From CAZGSV01 sp964528605 (GTDB lineage Bacteria > Armatimonadota > Zipacnadia > CAZGSV01), in assembly GCA_964528605.1 (NCBI GenBank), contig CAZGSV010000006.1, positions 7,296 to 71,295 of the forward strand: a stretch of 64,000 bases of DNA, read 5' to 3'. Made by a program: the position numbers and the translations under genes. The notes below the pieces were generated by a model. The model saw nothing but the letters and a program-made list of their open reading frames with translations, ran no database searches and was not told the DNA's origin. This document shows positions 1 to 7,382 of this stretch, in pieces. How positions within the stretch are numbered: position 1 is the first letter of the stretch; each line of letters opens with the position of its first letter.

Positions 1-481
1 GTCGGATAGGGCCGAGGTGGTAATTGAGCGACTGCGCGGCCCAAGCGTCGTAGAGCGGGACCCGGTCTGGGTCCAGGAAGAAGTGAACGAACTTGGAGGC
101 GAAGCTCCAGTAGGTCTTGGCCCAGGCGGGAGGAGGCGGAGCTTCGGCGGCGGTTCTTCCCTTTTGGGGAGGAGGCCGCAAGACCGCGATCGCCTCGACG
201 AGGGCAATCGGATCCTCAGGGCGCGCCGCGAGGACAGTCACGATGTGCTGCGCCATGGGGACTATGGCGTACATGTTGGTGCCGTAGAGGCGGTCGAGTG
301 CCGCCACTTTCAGCAGCACTACGCCGAGGCCAGCGTCGTCGGACAGACTTCTCAGCAGGTCCAGGGCTGCATCGGCGGCCACCCAGGCCGGCATCCAAGT
401 ACGAAGTGCGGACGCCGCTTCGACCTGGGAAGGTGACAAGGGAACGGCGAGCGCATACGGTTGAAGCGAATCGTCTCTCAA
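1..481 (-). CDS. Partial hypothetical protein with DNA-glycosylase-like motif (C-terminus beyond window)
   Basis: The reading frame stays open from a TTG at 479-481 to the left edge, so about 160 N-terminal residues are seen and the end is missing. The TTG has a GAGGAGA Shine-Dalgarno about 8 nt upstream; an ATG just upstream lies in a different frame. The visible part is helix-rich and ends with SFASKFVHFF, a short acidic stretch and PLYDAWA. That pattern recurs in small proteins distantly related to HhH-GPD/OGG DNA glycosylases, where the Lys and Asp are conserved. The next gene on the same strand (617-1414) has a comparable Lys...Asp pattern, so the two may be related or act together. No function can be assigned with confidence. 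Confidence 0.6.
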   Translation of the reverse strand, partial: MRDDSLQPYALAVPLSPSQVEAASALRTWMPAWVAADAALDLLRSLSDDAGLGVVLLKVAALDRLYGTNMYAIVPMAQHIVTVLAARPEDPIALVEAIAVLRPPPQKGRTAAEAPPPPAWAKTYWSFASKFVHFFLDPDRVPLYDAWAAQSLNYHLGPIR

Positions 482-616
482 CTCTGTCTCTCCTCATACC
501 TGACCCGTTCAGGGTCATTGCTCAGTAGGGCTATGAACCCCGCGAGGCGGGCACGTCCCGCCCGGGCAGGCCGGCCGCAGGAGCCCCACGAGGGCGCCCG
601 GCGTATCAGCGCCGCC

Positions 617-1414
617 TCAGTTCTCGGCCTGCGCGTCGCCGCATATCTGCTCGAGCAGGATGTCAGCGGCGCGGAAGCCCAGGTAGAAGGCGCCCTGGTT
701 GAACCTTATGCCGTCGGTGTTCATGTCGCTGCATGCTGCCACAATGGCTCGCTTTACCTCGTCATCGGTGGCGCTGTCGTCGGCCAGGCCTACTCGCTTT
801 ACGATCCGTCTGACCCAGACGTCCACCGGCTGAAGAAGGCGGGCATCCTCCAGTGCGACGTGCCGACGGAGCTCAAAGAGATCAACGAGGTCGCGGAGGA
901 AGAAACTGGCGATCTTGTCACCGACCGACGCGAGTTGATCGAGACGGCAGTGTACGCGAGTGAGGTTCCCCTTCTCGATCTCCTCGACGGCCCACCTGAC
1001 GATGCTCAGGTGACCCGTTTCCACCGCGAACGCGAGGCTGGACAGCACCAGCAGCCGGTCGTAGCGCTTGTTGACCTTCTGCTCCCGCAGGGCTTGCTGC
1101 ACTGGATTGGCCTCGTCCTCCCATTTCTCACGAGAGAGCCATCCGTCCATGTCGAGGTTCCGCAGTGCGCTATCCCATTCCCAAGGGTCTGTGCGTAGGC
1201 GAGACTCGAGAGCCTTCAGCGCACGCCCCTCAATGATCCCCGAAACCGCGTCTGTCCGTCCCTGGTAGAAGGCGTGATCAAACCAGAACCTGAGGCTCGC
1301 CCACGAGTCGCTTTTCAACTCCTCTCGGCGGTGGGCTGGCTCGGACAACACCCAGACGTAGTATCTGTCGCCGTAGCCCGCGATCTCGCGAAGGACTTCG
1401 GCTGTGGATCTCAC
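617..1414 (-). CDS. Putative HhH-GPD/OGG-like protein
   Basis: 265 residues from a GTG start preceded by GGAAGGAGG at 8 nt; the open frame extends further upstream but that part is low complexity and lacks a ribosome site. The protein is mostly helical. Residues about 164-177 read VGDKIASFFLRDLV and residues 195-203 read QPVDVWVRR. This resembles the catalytic Lys and downstream Asp segment of archaeal-type 8-oxoguanine DNA glycosylases and other HhH-GPD proteins. By family the role would be base-excision repair, or a non-catalytic relative of it. No signal peptide or membrane segment is seen. It lies 135 bp upstream of the partial gene at 1-481, on the same strand. Fold assignment is inference from short motifs. 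Confidence 0.6.
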   Translation of the reverse strand: MRSTAEVLREIAGYGDRYYVWVLSEPAHRREELKSDSWASLRFWFDHAFYQGRTDAVSGIIEGRALKALESRLRTDPWEWDSALRNLDMDGWLSREKWEDEANPVQQALREQKVNKRYDRLLVLSSLAFAVETGHLSIVRWAVEEIEKGNLTRVHCRLDQLASVGDKIASFFLRDLVDLFELRRHVALEDARLLQPVDVWVRRIVKRVGLADDSATDDEVKRAIVAACSDMNTDGIRFNQGAFYLGFRAADILLEQICGDAQAEN

Positions 1415-1596
1415 GGCACTACCCTCCTTCCCACGACGGGGCGCTTGCGTGCCAACATAGGTCCTCGGGATCGTTGGAGGCGCCTGCGAATGGCCGCATT
1501 GGGCTGGCGCCGGGTCTCGACCGGGCATGTCACCGCCAACACGATGGGGTTGCGCAAGCCGTCCGCGCCGTCGGTGCTCGGCACAAGCAGGCGTCC

Positions 1597-2577
1597 CTAC
1601 AGCCTGAAGCCTCTGCGGCGGCGGTAACCCGTCATCGGGCCGACCTTCTCGCTCTCCTCAGTGCGGAATAGGGCCAGGTGTATGACCACGGTCCGATAGA
1701 CAAGGGCCGAGCCCACTATCTTGCCGCCCTCCAACCGGTGGTCCCATCCGTGCCCGAGCGACTTGTACTTAGTCGCCTCGCACGCGGCCGCCTCCTTGAA
1801 GAACGCCTCCGCTTCGCTCTTGTCCGGCTTGCCGGGCTTGCCATTCCCTTCGAGCAGGGCGTCGAGCGCGTAACTCTTGACCAACTTCGGATGCAGCGAA
1901 GCGTAGGCCGACTCACGCGAGATGATCTCCAGCCCGGCGATGTCGCCGTTGACGAAGGCAAGCAAGCCGCGCTGATGCGGCAGGCAGTCGAGCGCTTTCA
2001 GGTAATCCTCGAGCGGCTTCGTCTGCGACTCAAATGCGGCCCGCAGCGCGCGCGTCGGCGACGCCCCCCGTGAGCGCACCAGGTAGTCCTCGATGTCGTG
2101 CCACACCCTCGTCTGATCCGCCTGGAAGCGGCGCTCGGTGCGCAAGGATTCGGAGACCGAACCGACCTTTCGGGCCCTCTGCCTAGTGGGCATGACAACG
2201 CCGGACTCTTGGAACACGGGTGAGACGTAGGCCCAGCGCCCCTGCTCGGTGCAAGTCACCGGGATAACGGTCTCGGACTTCGCCTTGAGCAGGATGGTGG
2301 TGTTGAGGACGCGGTTCTGCTTGGCGCCGGCAAGTTCCTCGCCGTCGAGCAGGAGAACGGGCAAGTCGCCGTTGTTGACTGCCTTCAACTCGGGCACGGA
2401 GCCGCCCCCGTCCACTTCGGTAACGGTGAGCAGCCTCTGCTCCGAGGCTTCCTTGAGAGTGAGGTAAGATGGGCCTTCGCTGACGGGCGCGAAGAGCGGA
2501 ATGACGGCCAGGTTCTCGAACGACTGCACGTCACCCAAAGCGAGTTTCGACAGGAAGGCGGTGATAACAGTGTCCAA
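1597..2577 (-). CDS. ARPP-1 (DUF6569) domain protein
   Basis: 326 residues from a TTG start with an AGGGGG ribosome site 7 nt upstream; the upstream open frame is proline-rich noise. The protein matches the ARPP-1/DUF6569 family along its length: an N-terminal NLAVIPLF segment, LTLKEA, the strongly conserved LLLDGEELAGAKQNR with NTTIL (about residues 78-98), and VIPVTCTEQGRWAY. The family was named for its association with ADP-ribosylglycohydrolase and rhodanese-phosphatase genes in predicted nucleotide or ADP-ribose related conflict systems. Its biochemical function is unknown to me. It has no signal peptide. It is divergently transcribed from the gene at 2881. An ADP-ribosylglycohydrolase-fold gene exists in this window, but 41 kb away. 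Confidence 0.75.
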   Translation of the reverse strand: MDTVITAFLSKLALGDVQSFENLAVIPLFAPVSEGPSYLTLKEASEQRLLTVTEVDGGGSVPELKAVNNGDLPVLLLDGEELAGAKQNRVLNTTILLKAKSETVIPVTCTEQGRWAYVSPVFQESGVVMPTRQRARKVGSVSESLRTERRFQADQTRVWHDIEDYLVRSRGASPTRALRAAFESQTKPLEDYLKALDCLPHQRGLLAFVNGDIAGLEIISRESAYASLHPKLVKSYALDALLEGNGKPGKPDKSEAEAFFKEAAACEATKYKSLGHGWDHRLEGGKIVGSALVYRTVVIHLALFRTEESEKVGPMTGYRRRRGFRL

Positions 2578-2880
2578 GTTGCTACCCCCTTGAAATGTAC
2601 TGGGCACGGGCAGGTCGCTGGGGGAGGGCAGGAACGGGCCAGGGCATGCGGTGAACCAAGTGCCGCGCGGTGAAGAGGGAGACTCCCGTGCGCCCCCCGC
2701 CGTTTGCGACAACCACCCAACCGGTGAGCAAGTGTGCGCGCACGGCTGGGGAGGTGTCAACTCCAGTCCTGCGGGCCGGCCTTCACTGTCCGTCGTCGGT
2801 TGCGTTAGGGATGGGCGCCCAATAGACTGTGCCGCCCGGTTGCCGATGGCGCCGCACAGACTGCACAAAGGAGTTGCGCA
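2578..2880. other. Divergent intergenic region
   Basis: This 303-bp gap separates divergent genes. It holds a good promoter for the rightward gene (2800-2828). No short open frame with a ribosome site is seen. A leftward promoter is not clear; a TACATT hexamer just upstream of the leftward start has no matching -35. Confidence 0.5.
2800..2828 (+). promoter_or_regulatory. Sigma70-type promoter upstream of 2881 gene
   Basis: TTGCGT at 2800-2805 and TAGACT at 2823-2828 are separated by exactly 17 bp and point toward the gene at 2881, giving a predicted 5' leader of about 45 nt. Confidence 0.55.
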
Positions 2881-4035
2881 ATGGCTCAGTCTCTCCGCGA
2901 GAAGGCGATGCTCTGTGAGGAGATCATGGAGGCCCGCCACAACTACGAGGGCCAGGTCAGGAGGCACGTTATTCTACCGCCGGTGGGGCTGCCTGATTGC
3001 TCGACGGGCAACCACGAGAGCGATGCCCTGTGGTCGGGCGATTACGTGGCCATAGAATCATTCCGCTGGGCCGCTACCGGCGATCCCACCGCTAAGCGGC
3101 GTGCGAAGCAGGGCGCCCGCGCGCTGCGGAAGTTGCAGCGGATTACCAGAAGCAAGGGTTGCTTCGCGCGTGGCTTCAAGCGCGCCAGCGGGCCCACTTG
3201 GGACGAGCAATGCTTCTTCTTCCCGCGCGAGTGGCACCAGTCGGGCGAGTACCGTTGGGTGGGCGATCCCAGCACCGACTCCCTGGTAGGCCTCATGTTC
3301 GGCTACGAGGTCTACTACGATCTGGTGGCCGACGCGAGGGAGAAGCAAGAGGTAGCCAAAGACGTTGACATCATCATGGGCCAGATCGTGGATGCCGACA
3401 TGCGCATCCTGGATGTGGACGGCAGGATGACGCTGTGGGGCAACATGTGCCCCTACATCTTGGATCAGGACCTCAAGGCCCTCAACGCGCTCAGCCATTT
3501 GCGCGGCGCCTACCACATCACCAAGAAGCGCCGTTACCTGGATGAGTACCATCGGTTGATAGAGCAGTGGGACTACCATAAGAAGGCGGCCAAAGCGAAC
3601 GCTCAGGCCGACCCCGTCCCGTCTCCGTGGGACTGGAATCTGGCGCTTGAGCCGCTCTACACGCTGCTGCGGTACGAGAAGGACGAGCGGCTGCTGCGCT
3701 ATTACTACGCGGCTCTCGAGATGCAGTGGAGGCGCATCCCCGAGTTCGCGGGCATGGACCCCTACTACAATTGGGTATACAAGGCGTTCAAGCCGCGGGC
3801 GCCGATCCTGAAGCGGACTTGGCAATGGATGGAGACATTCGAGGTAGGGCTGCCGCGGGAGCGCGGCCTGCCTTCCCCCTTCGTGCCCAGCCTGTACAGC
3901 GGCCCTCATGAACTACATGCGGTTGTTGATGGCAAGCCGCGAGTGTTCCACGCGACGTCGGAACAGGCTCCCCGGGATTTTCTCAAAGCCTACTGGCTCG
4001 GCCGCTATCACGGCTTCATACCCGAAGGTGCCTAG
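2881..4035 (+). CDS. Alpha/alpha-barrel-like protein of unknown function
   Basis: 384 residues, ATG start with AAAGGAG 7 nt upstream. There is no signal peptide. The sequence is a series of paired amphipathic helices with repeated aromatic and Trp-rich turns, for example SPWDWNLALEPLYTLLRYEKDERLLRYYY and DPYYNWVYKAF. This is typical of (alpha/alpha) toroid folds found in glycoside hydrolases, polysaccharide lyases and epimerases. I do not recognise a family signature or catalytic residues. It sits before a secreted amidase-type gene but is separated from it by that gene's own promoter. A cytosolic sugar-processing role is possible but only inferred from fold and neighbourhood. Confidence 0.7.
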   Translation: MAQSLREKAMLCEEIMEARHNYEGQVRRHVILPPVGLPDCSTGNHESDALWSGDYVAIESFRWAATGDPTAKRRAKQGARALRKLQRITRSKGCFARGFKRASGPTWDEQCFFFPREWHQSGEYRWVGDPSTDSLVGLMFGYEVYYDLVADAREKQEVAKDVDIIMGQIVDADMRILDVDGRMTLWGNMCPYILDQDLKALNALSHLRGAYHITKKRRYLDEYHRLIEQWDYHKKAAKANAQADPVPSPWDWNLALEPLYTLLRYEKDERLLRYYYAALEMQWRRIPEFAGMDPYYNWVYKAFKPRAPILKRTWQWMETFEVGLPRERGLPSPFVPSLYSGPHELHAVVDGKPRVFHATSEQAPRDFLKAYWLGRYHGFIPEGA

Positions 4036-4108
4036 GTCCCGGCCTGCCGACTCGCATCTCTTGCGGCGCCGGCCCAGCGCAACCTTCATGGGCGTCCACC
4101 GCGGCGCA

Positions 4109-4137
4109 TTTACACTTCGGCGTCGCTCGGGCACAAT
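4109..4137 (+). promoter_or_regulatory. Promoter for penicillin-acylase-family gene
   Basis: TTTACA at 4109-4114 and CACAAT at 4132-4137 with a 17-bp spacer lie about 33 bp upstream of the start at 4171. Confidence 0.45.
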
Positions 4138-4170
4138 TGGCCCCACTCGTTTCTGTAGGGAGGATGACCG

Positions 4171-6297
4171 GTGATGCGCACGTTTGGTCTGGTGCTGTTG
4201 GCAGCGCTGCTTCTGGCTCTGGTCGCGGCCACGCCCGCTCGCGCTGGAGAGCAGGTGACCCTCTACCGCGACGTTTGGGGTGTCCCGCACATCTACGCCG
4301 AGACGGAACTCGGCGCCTTCTACGGCCAGGGCTATGCTCAGGCCGAGTACCGCCTCGAGGCATTGCTCCGCAACTACCGGGTGGCGGCCGGCACGATGGC
4401 GGAGGCCTTCGGGCCGGAGTTTGTGGAGCAAGACTACATCCAGCGTCTGGTCGGCCACGAGAAGTACTCGCGGGAACGCTACTCGACGATCAGGCCGGAG
4501 GTGCGCGCGGCCATCGAAGCCTATCAGGCAGGCGTGCGTCGCTATATGGAAGAGCATCCGGAGAAGGTGCCCGATTGGGCGCCGAAGGTGGAGCCCTGGC
4601 AAGTCATTGCAGTCGGTCGCCTGATCATTTTCAACTGGCCGCTTGGCGAAGCGGAGGAGAAACTGAGCCGGCGTGAGCGGGCCACCACGCAAGCCGCCTC
4701 CGGGTCCTCCGGCGAGCGCCTGGCGTATCAACCTGTTGAGCCCAATATCCCCTTCGGCTCTAACCAGTGGTCGGTCGGCCCGGCACGCACTGCCGACGGC
4801 TGCGCGATACTCCTGATTGACCCGCACGTGGACTGGACCGGGCCGATCCGCTTCGACGAGGTCCGCCTCCACGGCGGGGACGTGAATGCCTCCGGCGTCA
4901 GCATCACCGGCGCGCCCTTCCTTGGCCTAGGCCACAATCAGTACCTCGGCTGGGCCGCCACCACAGGAGGCCCCAGCACCACCGACATCTACGCTCTCGA
5001 CATCGATGCGCAGAATCCGCTGCGTTACCGCTACGACGAGGGCTGGAGGGACATCACCAGCGAGGAAGTGGTGATCAACGTCAAAGGCGGCGAGCCCGTC
5101 AAGCGCACCATCGAGTACAGCCACTACGGGCCCATCCTGCTGCGCGAGGGCAACAAGGCCTACGCCCTCGCCTGTCCCTACCTCGACCAGGTTGACTTCA
5201 TAACCAACATGTACCTTCAGATGAAGGCGCGGAACTTGGACGAGTTCAAGGCGGCGATGGCCCTCAACCAGTGGATGTATCAGAACATCATGTACGCGGA
5301 CGTCGAGGGCAACATCTACTACCTGCGCACCGGGCGCGTGCCCATACGCCCCAAGGGCTACGACTTCATGCGTCCCGTGCCGGGCAATACCAGCGCTACC
5401 GCATGGCTGGGCATTCATCCCATGGGCAATCTGGTGCAGATACTCAACCCCGCGGACGGGTACATGCAGAACTGCAACTGCGACCCGGCGGTGATGACGA
5501 TGCACCCCGCGATCAATCCACAGGACTATCCCTACTACATCTACAACAGCACTCCGGGCTCCTACCACGAGCGCGGCTGGCGCGCGCGTCATCTGCTCGA
5601 CTCGACCGCCGGCATGACCCTGGACCAGGCGGTCGCGGTCGCCTGCGACACCTACGTTGACTGGTCGGACGAGTATCTGCGCGCACTCTCGGAGGCAGCG
5701 AAGGCTTGGGCGAGCGACCCCCGCATTAGCTACATCCGGGAGCCGCTCAAACTGCTTGGGGCCTGGAACGGCCGGCTGGAGATCGAGTCCGTGGGCGCCA
5801 CCCTCTTTGACCGCTGGGCCCAGAAGCCGCAGGTCGAGGCGCTCCGAGATGCCATGCTGAAGGGCCAAGATCTCACGCGTGACCAGCAGGTCCAGGTTCT
5901 CATGGCCCTGTACGAGGCGGCGGAGAGCCTGCGGGAACAGTACGGGCGTCTTGACGTGCAGTGGGGCGACATTCACCGCGTGCGCCGCGGCGAAGAGTCG
6001 TGGGCGGGTGCCGGCGGCGACTACGTTCTCCGCTCATTTGGCTGGGGCGAGCCGGACGCCAAAGGCATCGTGTACGGCACGCATGGCCAGTCGGCGACCA
6101 CGGTGGTGCTTTTCAAGCCGGGCCACGTCGAGTCCTACAGCCTGAACCCCTTGGGGCAATCCGACGACCCCAACTCCCCCCACTACGACGATCAAGCCAA
6201 GTACCTGTACGCCCGCAAGCAGTTGAAGCCGACGCTGTTCTACCGCGAGGATCTGATGCCGAGCGTCACCTCCACGACGACCCTGAGCATGCCCTGA
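4171..6297 (+). CDS. Secreted penicillin acylase family Ntn hydrolase
   Basis: 708 residues. A GTG at 4171 or the ATG at 4174 follows AGGGAGG (4157-4163). Residues 1-26 form a signal peptide with an ARAGE cleavage region, so the protein is exported. It follows the penicillin amidase (S45) plan: an N-terminal DxWGVPHIYA motif about residues 34-43, GQGYAQAEYRLE, a spacer, then GSNQW at 196-200, where Ser197 would become the N-terminal nucleophile of the beta chain after autoproteolysis. A long beta chain with conserved HYGP and GLGHN segments follows. Length is normal for the family. Substrates range from beta-lactams to N-acyl-homoserine lactones and other acyl amides, so the substrate here cannot be told. 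A strong hairpin terminator follows at 6331-6364, so it is probably monocistronic. Confidence 0.9.
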   Translation: MMRTFGLVLLAALLLALVAATPARAGEQVTLYRDVWGVPHIYAETELGAFYGQGYAQAEYRLEALLRNYRVAAGTMAEAFGPEFVEQDYIQRLVGHEKYSRERYSTIRPEVRAAIEAYQAGVRRYMEEHPEKVPDWAPKVEPWQVIAVGRLIIFNWPLGEAEEKLSRRERATTQAASGSSGERLAYQPVEPNIPFGSNQWSVGPARTADGCAILLIDPHVDWTGPIRFDEVRLHGGDVNASGVSITGAPFLGLGHNQYLGWAATTGGPSTTDIYALDIDAQNPLRYRYDEGWRDITSEEVVINVKGGEPVKRTIEYSHYGPILLREGNKAYALACPYLDQVDFITNMYLQMKARNLDEFKAAMALNQWMYQNIMYADVEGNIYYLRTGRVPIRPKGYDFMRPVPGNTSATAWLGIHPMGNLVQILNPADGYMQNCNCDPAVMTMHPAINPQDYPYYIYNSTPGSYHERGWRARHLLDSTAGMTLDQAVAVACDTYVDWSDEYLRALSEAAKAWASDPRISYIREPLKLLGAWNGRLEIESVGATLFDRWAQKPQVEALRDAMLKGQDLTRDQQVQVLMALYEAAESLREQYGRLDVQWGDIHRVRRGEESWAGAGGDYVLRSFGWGEPDAKGIVYGTHGQSATTVVLFKPGHVESYSLNPLGQSDDPNSPHYDDQAKYLYARKQLKPTLFYREDLMPSVTSTTTLSMP

Positions 6298-6330
6298 GCG
6301 GTTCATTTCATCATCACGCATAGCAGCACA

Positions 6331-6364
6331 GGCCGGGCGTCAGGCGTCCGCCTGACGCCCGGCC
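6331..6364 (+). terminator. Rho-independent terminator
   Basis: A perfect 15-bp inverted repeat (6331-6345 with 6350-6364, loop GTCC) starts 34 bp after the stop of the acylase gene and is followed by CTTTGT. Confidence 0.7.
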
Positions 6365-6394
6365 CTTTGTGGCATGGTGTTGCGCGGCGCCACG

Positions 6395-7273
6395 ATGAGC
6401 CTTAGCTCCGATTGGCACATTCACTCCGCCGCGTCGTGCGATGAGGCCTGCATGAGCATGGCCGATCTGACGGGCTTCGCTGAGGCGCGGGGGATCTGTG
6501 ATTTCGGCGTCACCGATCATGTGCACACGCCGTACAACCTGCCGGATTTGGCCGCCTCGCGCGAGGCCTTTGTGGCGGTGAATCCCTCGCCACGATTTCA
6601 TTTCGGCGTCGAGGTCAGTTGCGTCTCACGGTGGGAACTTGAGGAGATCGCGGTCGGCAGGCACGACAATCCGGTCTATGGCCTGCGGCAGGGCGGGCCT
6701 GCCGGCGGGGCGTTGGCGATCGGGGTGACTGAACGAGATCTGCGGACTTACGGCGTGGAATACGTGATCGGGGGCGCGCACTGGCCGATGTACGTTCCCC
6801 TCGAGCGCGAGGCGATCATCCGCGACTACCATCGGCAGAACATGTTCCTGGCGACTCATCCTTTGGTGACCATCGTGGCGCACCCCTGGTGGTGGATGGG
6901 GCACTGGCAAGGCGCGGACGGAATGTACACGACCGAGCCGTGGTTTGATCGCTTCAGCGCGATTCCCGATTCCATGCATGAGGAATTCGCGGCCGCTGTG
7001 ATCGAGAAGGGCAAGGTCGTGGAGATCAACATCGGCGCGATGTTGCTGAACCCGGGGTATCCCGAGCACTTCAAACGGGCGTACCTGGAGTACTTGGGCG
7101 CGCTGCGCTCTCGCGGGGTAATGCTAGCGGTTGGCTCCGACTGCCACGACGCGCGTTACGCCATAGACTTCGAGCGCGCCGCCGAGATGCTCGACAGCGT
7201 AGGGATTCGTGACGAAGACCTCTGGCAGCGGCGCCCGCGTTCCCCATTCGACGCCGGCGCACGGGACGCGTAA
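6395..7273 (+). CDS. PHP-domain phosphoesterase
   Basis: The PHP metal-binding motifs are all present: DWHIHSAAS at the N-terminus, FGVTDHVH, GVEVSC, THPLVTIVAHPW and GSDCHD near the C-terminus. This is the trinuclear-metal architecture of the PHP phosphoesterase family (histidinol phosphatase HisK, YcdX and others). About 292 residues from the ATG at 6395. An in-frame ATG at 6374 lies in the tail of the upstream terminator and adds seven residues; neither has a clear ribosome site. No trp or his gene is adjacent, so the substrate is unknown. A second, more TrpH-like PHP gene lies at 15664-16503. Confidence 0.85.
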   Translation: MSLSSDWHIHSAASCDEACMSMADLTGFAEARGICDFGVTDHVHTPYNLPDLAASREAFVAVNPSPRFHFGVEVSCVSRWELEEIAVGRHDNPVYGLRQGGPAGGALAIGVTERDLRTYGVEYVIGGAHWPMYVPLEREAIIRDYHRQNMFLATHPLVTIVAHPWWWMGHWQGADGMYTTEPWFDRFSAIPDSMHEEFAAAVIEKGKVVEINIGAMLLNPGYPEHFKRAYLEYLGALRSRGVMLAVGSDCHDARYAIDFERAAEMLDSVGIRDEDLWQRRPRSPFDAGARDA

Positions 7274-7382
7274 GCGAGACGCGTTCTCGTTCCTCCGTGC
7301 CTGACGTCGGCGACCTCACCCACAACGAGGGACTACCGGCAGCCGGTGCCGAGGGCGGCGAACGTAGGGAGCAAGTGCCGGT

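Noticed and set aside
17..436. 139-codon plus-strand frame at the left edge
   Set aside because: The minus-strand frame open through the edge has a ribosome site and protein-like motifs; the plus frame is Arg/Gly-rich noise.
461..1198. 245-codon plus-strand frame
   Set aside because: Antisense to the glycosylase-like gene at 617-1414, which has a strong ribosome site and conserved motifs.
4927..5976. 349-codon minus-strand frame
   Set aside because: Fully antisense to the penicillin-acylase-family gene; no ribosome site or family motif.
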